DNA of 64,000 nucleotides, from contig CAJQUW010007250.1 of assembly GCA_907163375.1 (NCBI GenBank), positions 62,001-126,000 of the forward strand. Reading direction: 5' to 3'. Made by a program: the position numbers and the translations under genes. This DNA is from Prostheceraeus crozeri (taxonomy: Eukaryota > Platyhelminthes > Polycladida > Euryleptidae). The notes beneath the pieces were generated by a model. The model saw only the letters and a program-made list of their open reading frames with translations. It did not search any database and was not told the DNA's origin. Positions 58,003-64,000 of the stretch are shown in pieces; position 1 is the first letter of the stretch, and the number at the start of each line of letters is the position of its first letter.

Positions 58003-59455
58003 TCATGATAGATGACTGGAAAATGACCATGTTAGATACGTGGAATTTCCGCCTCTACGTATGTTTTTTCATACTCATCAATCTGCCAATTTCTCAACCA
58101 ATAATTCAACACCAAATCAGTAACAGTGAACAAGTGGGGCCACAATAAACCCAACTTTGTGAACATCGGACTTGTGTCTTTGCCTAACAGTGTCCAGGAA
58201 ATAAGTTTCAAATTTACTTTGAAGTTTACTACCGACTTTTGATGTTGATAGGCAATGATTTTACAGGCGTTAATGTTCAGAAGTAGAAGTTTTGATCATT
58301 AATCACTCATTAAAAAGGATCATTTGAAAGCCTCATCCCTATTTCATGATGTAAAATTGCGTAGATTTTGCGGCCTCAACAAGTCTTCAAATAACGAGTT
58401 AAAAGAAAAGTGTATTGCACTTATTCACTTGAAATGGAGATAATCAACTATGAGTCATCACTCTGGGAAAACTTTCACGATTGCTTCATACCTGATGCGG
58501 ATTGTTTTAATGAACTCATGCACTAAACAGCGTTCGTGTTTTGTGGTTCCTCATTAATCCGTAGATAATCATAAAGCTTATTCTCCCATATTTGTACGTG
58601 TAGAAAGCAAGAATATGAATATATTGCAGAAAGCAGGACATGACTTTATATAGAAATTAGACTACTGAAAGTTTGACCCAACTGATGTAGCTATTACACA
58701 GAAATTAATACTCTTATAACTGATGCATCGATTTTAATAACAGCTTTAACAACTGTTAGTCAGCATAATAGATGTCATCAAGTTAGCAGATAGTCATGAA
58801 GATCATTGAAAAATCTTAATAATGTATAGTCTAATGTCTTCTTCATGTATAGTTGTACATTTTTACATTTATAATGAGGCGGTTTTGTTTGCTTATGGAA
58901 TTATATACGTGAAGGAATGTATGTTCAAGCAGCTTAATATAAATTTCCTCAATCTTTAATTGCTGTGTTTCAATATGTTAAGCAGTTCTTTTCTATCCCA
59001 TTATATTGAGATAATGCCAAGCCCCAGAAAGGAAAAAATATGTTATGAAATTGTAGCATTATTCAATGATTAAATATTATCTTCAGTCGAAATGGATGTT
59101 CATCTGGGCCTACATCAATAACCATGTGGTCGCTCGATAATGTCGTAAAATAAATACTTGCTAAGACTGTAAAATATGCTAATTGCTTTAGGCTGCTAAC
59201 ATTTGAGTTTAATGGATGCAAAATCAAATCATGAAAAATATTTATTGATCTAGTTATCATTTCTGTTTACAACTCAGTCGGAAAGCGAAGTGATTCTTTG
59301 TATGCTTTTATCATCATTGAAACCAGACCTGTACATACTTACAGGCTAGTCACGACCAGAAATTTGTAAACTGCTAGAATTAGGTAGTTAATGCGTGTGC
59401 AAATTCTAGTTGCAACTACCAAATTTGTAGCTGAGTCTGATTGACTAAGTTGGCA
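58003..59455 (+). other. intron 5, no supported feature
   Basis: No exon or repeat that I can support. Confidence 0.35.
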
Positions 59456-59458
59456 TGT

Positions 59459-59630
59459 GTTAGGACAGCTCAGTTGGTTGAAGGCTATGTTTCGGCATAG
59501 AGACTCAAAAGGTCTATGGTTCGATTTTGGCCGCCTCAGAGGATGCCACCGCCACCATTGAAGGCCACAGACCAGTTGCGAGTGTGAGAAGGCTTCCCTT
59601 CCTTGCGCTTTGTGTAGGCGAGGGATGAGG
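59459..59630 (+). repeat. tRNA-derived SINE
   Basis: GGACAGCTCAGTTGGTTGAA (A box) and CTATGGTTCGATTTTGG (B box) head a GC-richer body with CCACCGCCACCATTGAAGG and GCGAGTGTGAGAAGG. It ends about 55 bp before exon 6. Confidence 0.65.
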
Positions 59631-59687
59631 AGAAAATGTTGATGTTATTTGAATGATTTGCACTGATGCCACAAATTTCACTTACAG

Positions 59688-60008
59688 AATTCGCAGAGAC
59701 CAGTATCGGATCCATCTCCATGTTACGATTGCTCTCGCCTCACTCAGGAACTATCAGAAAGTCAAGAACGGTGTGCATGGTTATCTGAGAAGGTTGAATC
59801 ATCGGAGAACCAGTGCACCGAATTAACAGAGGAACGTGATGAGTTGATTCGGCGATCTGACAGACTCCTGGCAGAAATAGAAGATACAAAGGAGCAACTA
59901 GCGGCAGCGGGTAGGAGGACAGGGCAACTGCTATCCGAATGTGAAGCCTTGAGAATGACTCAAGCGGCCATGGAATCGAAACGTGAAGGCGACACATCTC
60001 CTACTCAG
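59688..60008 (+). CDS. coiled-coil host gene, exon 6
   Basis: Acceptor acaaatttcacttacag ends at 59687 and donor GTGAGA starts at 60009. 107 codons, phase 0/0, the longest exon. It opens with a Pro/Ser patch and a CxxC (SDPSPCYDCSRLTQELSESQ), then a continuous coiled coil (SEKVESSENQCTELTEERDE, LIRRSDRLLAEIEDTKEQLA) and a polar end (SKREGDTSPTQ). A second AG seven bases downstream (TTCGCAG) would break phase 0. The CxxC echoes that in exon 2, so one zinc site could be shared, but this is inference. Confidence 0.87.
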
Positions 60009-60077
60009 GTGAGAGCGGGTGTCACTGTTAACATTAGCGACTGATGTTTCAATTTCATTGCCTACAGTAGGGATGGT

Positions 60078-60670
60078 CAAGCTAGATCAGACAATAGACC
60101 ACTTTGATCAAACAAATGTGATCATTTCTCTCTTTGTGTTCTTCGAATGTAAGGAAGTGGTCATTAATTCAGAACATCCTTCAACAAAGAAATGAAAAAG
60201 TTATTGGTTTCATTATTGGATCGAGTTGTGTGGAAAGTAAGATTTTGCCATCTTTGATTAATGATGGCGATATATTTTCATATCTAAGAAGCAATATTCA
60301 TAAAAATTCAAACATCTGAACTGCTACTATATGTTACCATAAAAATGTTAAGTACTGAAAATATAAGTTTGCAACATCAGGACTAATCGAAGTTACTTAA
60401 TATTTTTATAGAGACAGATGGTAGCAACAAGTGTTGGAATTTTAATGACTATCGCCTCTTTAGATATGAAATCATTTTGTTATCCATAATCAAGGGCGGC
60501 AAAATCAAATTTTCCACACAATTCGATTCTAATAATGAAACCAACAACTTTTTCATTTCTTTGTTGAAGGATGATCTGAATTAATGACCACTTCCGTACA
60601 TTCGAAGAACACAAAGAGAGAAATGATCATATTTGTTTGATCAAAGTGGTCTATTGTCTCATCTAGCTTG
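60078..60670. mobile_element. foldback element, ~593 bp, arms ~240 bp
   Basis: CAAGCTAGATCAGACAATAG at the left mirrors the right end. Arms 60078-60315 and 60425-60670 match inverted with few differences (shared: CCACTTTGATCAAACAAAT, TTCTCTCTTTGTGTTCTTCG, ATGAAAAAGTTGTTGGTTTC-like text). It lies 70 bp after the exon 6 donor. No transposase and no clear target duplication. Confidence 0.88.
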
Positions 60671-62020
60671 TACGTATAACGACTTCAGTTCAGCTTCGAT
60701 TGAGGAATTTAAATATGCTCCGAGATAAAAGTCCATTTCTCATTAGCTTTTTAACAAACATGGCATCTTTATCTTCAACGATATCAGAAATAAGTGTTTT
60801 AAAATGTTTAACAATTTATCTGTTAAGTAAAAAATATAAGATGAGTATAAGCGACTTATGTTGTTTACAACTTATCTGGGTCAACTCGACACTTTGATAT
60901 AAATGTGCAAAACACATGTCTAGACACCATCGATATTGACAGCTTGAAAATGACTTCGTTAGTGCCAAAAGATGTAGACAACTTTTCAACAATCAGCAGA
61001 AAATGGTGCAATAAATTTGGGACATCATAATTCCTCTAAAAAGACACCGATTTCGACGAGCAATGCATCAAAGTAATGATCAGGGAAAACCCTTTCACCT
61101 TGTGTCTGATTCATTATCATATTCACACGTTTTCACCTTGAAAATTTGAGATTCCTTAAAGAGGTGATTTTCACATTTTGGTTGATGTCCATTTGAAACA
61201 ATAGACAATGGGAAAAAATATTGAAAATCTGAAAATATGTCTCGAATGGTGTATAGGTTATCAATGTGAAATGAGATTGAGGGGCAGGAGAATCTGTTGA
61301 AGTTTGACATAATTTAGGTGGTCCGTTTTTATGATCAACTCTGATACTGCTATGCTGACAGTTTGATCATTCGTGGTAAGTATTTACGTCTGAGCACTTA
61401 CAAAAATATAAAAATGTCCGATTTTTTTGGAAATTTTGAATATAATCATTTTTTTGGATATTTATTTACTTTATATATTTTTGACCTCTTTTATCTTCGA
61501 TGGTGATGGAAACAAGGAATGAAGAAACCATGTTACACTTAGGATTGCACTCATCACTTTTCAACGTAGCAAAGTGCGTCAAGCTAACAAAATTTTAAAA
61601 AAACAAGCTAACGACTAGTTAATTTTCTATAGGGTGCAAAATATGATTTAAAAGAACATTATTATATCCTAAAATGTCCAAAAAATTTTAAAAATACTTA
61701 CTAGTATGACAAACAACGGTTCTCCTCTCCTCATGTGGAATGAATTGTCGAGTAAGTCGTTCTGTTCAAATTATGTTTATCACTTATATATTGAAAAGAT
61801 CTTATTTAACAGTCTGTCCATTCAGATGATAAGAGGACAGGTCTGTTTCCAATCAAAATATCAGATCTAGCTAACACAGCGGGATTACGCTATCTAAAAT
61901 CTACCAGGTGTGTAAGAGAATTAATATTAGTTCCTTAAGCTAAAACGTGAAATAAAATTCTACAAAATCTGACTTTTATTATTGAAGATTATTTGACTAT
62001 TTTAAAAGGATGTCATCAAC
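60671..62020 (+). other. intron 6, no supported feature
   Basis: AT-rich. Nothing supported. Confidence 0.35.
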
Positions 62021-62025
62021 AGGAA

Positions 62026-62100
62026 CTTGGTCAGGACGATCGGGTCTCGACTGCTAAATCCTGGACGCTCAAACCCGACCAAGCGCGGTCCTGTACATTT
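62026..62100 (-). repeat. fold resembling the block at 44955-45030
   Basis: Shares GACGCTCAAACCCGACCAAG-type text with the earlier block (TACGCTCAAACCCTAGCTGG) and the same layout: CTTGGTC and CGGGT pair with ACCCGACCAAG, and CAGGA pairs with TCCTG. The CTGATGA and GAAA strings are not intact (CTGTTGATGA is nearby). Probably a diverged copy of the same terminal sequence. Confidence 0.4.
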
Positions 62101-63758
62101 AAGATGCACAGCCTCAAAAGTTAAATTTATACTCGTAGTAGAGAAAAATTAGCATCTATCAAAAAAAGAGTCGCTATTGACTGAAATGTATCTCAGGCAT
62201 TGTAATAGTTGGTCACTCAATTATATTGCCTGGTGATGTTTGGATCAATTTCGTCAGCTAAACTTGCCAATTGAACGGAAATTCCAAATTAGGATTTCAT
62301 TGCGATTGATTTGAAGCTTCCTGTGAAATTATAGTTGCCATCACAGCCCATCAAAAATGGAACAATATCGGGAATTTGTTTACATTTACTTCAAAATGCG
62401 CAGCCTTTGTCACTCAAAGCGCGTCACTTTTCAATTATCACTGATAATTGAAGTCTATGAAATGGCAACCGGATGATTCTGAATATCCTCAGTCGTCAGG
62501 GTATGTTCTTTCCAAACGACCGAGTTTCTTCTACGGCAAAGTCTCAGAGATTACGTCATATAGTCTCAAGTGTTGTCTATCCAAGAAAAGATCGCTGCAT
62601 TTCATGTCCCGTGAAAAATAAAGTGGATTTTCGCTGTCACACTGTTCTGTTCATTTTCATGTTAGAAGGGGACAATGGACATTCAATAGCCTTCATAAGA
62701 TTGCCGGAGGTTGGTAGACTCTTTGTCTTGATTAAAGACAGATGACGTCGCTTATATGCACTCTTAAAACCTTGCGCAACTCACTGGGCCAGCAGTTGTT
62801 GATGAAGAATCAATCAAGGCGACCGCGTGGTTGAAGTGTGATAAATTAGAAACCCACAGCACAGCACAACTATCTTTACGTTCAATTTTTGACGAATTCA
62901 TTTTATTTAATGAACGGTGCTGAATTAGTTAATGCTGTCCGCCTGGTTTGTGACTGTTAGGTGTCGAAACATTGTAAGGCGAACTCCTATTGATGATAGA
63001 CTTTTCGCAGTATTATGTGCTATGTCCTTTAACAAGTGTTGGTAGAAATATGGTCTTTCTTTTTCAACTATATTAAAGTGCTGAGGATTAAGCAAAAAAG
63101 AGAAATTGAAGTTAAAGAAGTCAAGTGAAGAAGTCAACTAGTTGTGTGAAACCAATGAGGACAACTGGTTTCAAATGTATCAGAAGTATTATTTTCCTTA
63201 TACCTATAGTACATTCTGCAGTGTGTAGCAATATTTCCATTATATTTCATATATTACAGTAATAGTCGAGTAATTGCCATTCAATTTTTGCTCCCACTTT
63301 CCTAGTACGTATGTACATAGCTGATAATAAAAAACGGGCCATATATATTGTGTCAAACTTAAATAGATTTTCCAACCTTTCAGTTATGTCGTTCCTTAAC
63401 GCGCCATACACCATTCCAAAACTTATGTTCTCATCTTTGAAATGAGCTATAATACACCAGCACCTGCAACTATGTTGGCTAGACAAAATGTCAAAGCAAT
63501 AGGGAATGAAAATGTAATGATCGCTCCCTTTTTAAAATTCGCAGTTTTAAAAAAGGATGCATTATGGGCATGATGTTGAATCAGACAGAAACAGAGAAAG
63601 GTTTTCTCTGAGCATTTTTGGTGAATTGCTCGTTGAAATTGGTGAGCCTTCAGAGAAGCTGTGATTTCCCGAATTCATGGTGTCATTGTTCCATTTATCC
63701 ATCTGCTTCATATTGTTTTATTAACGTCAATTTACATTATTGTTTTTTGTTTCTACAG
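62101..63758 (+). other. intron 6, distal part
   Basis: Short open frames (for example 62473-62745) have no motif or splice pairing. The intron ends in the strong acceptor tgttttttgtttctacag. Confidence 0.35.
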
Positions 63759-63875
63759 TTAAGAAATGCAAGCCAACACCCCAAAAGGATAAAATCAATA
63801 GATGAGACAGTTCGATTGAAATCTCCGAGTACAAGCGCCTCTGGCTTCTTAAGTACAGCAGATTCTATTGCATAG
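63759..63875 (+). CDS. coiled-coil host gene, terminal coding exon
   Basis: Acceptor tgttttttgtttctacag ends at 63758. 38 codons in phase 0, to TAG at 63873-63875. It is basic then Ser/Thr-rich: LRNASQHPKRIKSIDETVRL then KSPSTSASGFLSTADSIA. PKRIK could act as a short nuclear localisation motif, and the Ser-rich end looks like a phosphorylation-prone tail. No polyadenylation signal is seen in the remaining 125 bases, so the 3' UTR continues past the window. Confidence 0.72.
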   Translation, partial: LRNASQHPKRIKSIDETVRLKSPSTSASGFLSTADSIA

Positions 63876-64000
63876 AAATTATTTTAGCCATTCCTGAATA
63901 ATGCGATCTGGAGAAAGTAAAATGCCACTGGCTAGACTGAGGAATTATTAATTTCTTAACTCCGATATTTCGTCTTTCTTCAACCGGGATGAGATACTCT

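Noticed and set aside
59695-60008. Alternative start of exon 6 at the second AG (TTCGCAG)
   Set aside because: It would not keep phase 0, while the first AG has a better pyrimidine tract and preserves phase.

Overview
This window is AT-rich eukaryotic DNA. Genes are split by kilobase-scale introns. The intergenic and intronic space is packed with short tRNA-headed SINEs, foldback MITEs, LINE tails and decayed DNA and LTR transposons. That mix (P-element-like and hAT transposases, Ty3 and BEL/Pao fossils, a Penelope-like remnant, CR1-like LINE tails) suggests a marine invertebrate, perhaps an echinoderm or another deuterostome. The species cannot be read from the sequence.

The main host gene is on the + strand from about 8.3 to 63.9 kb. 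Seven exons (8289-8453, 22015-22266, 31239-31433, 34984-35034, 48257-48523, 59688-60008, 63759-63875) have good splice sites, and every junction falls between codons (phase 0). Joined, they give about 455 codons. The product has a Ser/Pro-rich N-terminus, charged helical segments, a CxxC, an acidic Pro/Glu segment, heptad-like coiled coils, a second CxxC and a basic Ser-rich tail. I do not recognise the family. Almost everything else between 8.5 and 63.7 kb lies in its introns.

Layout. 0-6 kb: a graveyard with a hAT transposase remnant, Ty3/gypsy and BEL/Pao fossils, a MITE and an open P-element-like transposase C-terminus, all but the MITE on the minus strand. 6.7-8.3 kb: SINE fragments, then the first coding exon. 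Intron 1 (8.45-22.0 kb): a degenerate ~100-bp tandem array, a MITE, a LINE tail, and a 4.0-kb element with ~760-bp terminal inverted repeats and a TAGTA target duplication. The interior of that element carries minus-strand spliced-looking exons, including a CARD-like half domain. A second LINE tail follows. Intron 2 (22.3-31.2 kb): a 523-bp hAT-like element, a second MITE copy, SINEs, a hairpin MITE and a possible minus-strand signal-peptide exon. Intron 4 (35.0-48.3 kb): a hairpin MITE, SINEs, a damaged coiled-coil segment, LINE debris, and a Penelope-like remnant followed by hammerhead-like core strings. Intron 5 (48.5-59.7 kb): a three-deep nest of insertions (element B in element A in a foldback hAT), a truncated LINE with a long open frame, and an inverted second copy of A that is itself interrupted. 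Intron 6 (60.0-63.8 kb): a ~590-bp foldback starting 70 bp after the exon.

The likeliest undescribed item is the 4.0-kb element at 14523-18546, which looks like a transposon that captured a host gene with a CARD-like fold. Next are the Penelope/ribozyme block and the unrecognised coiled-coil gene itself.
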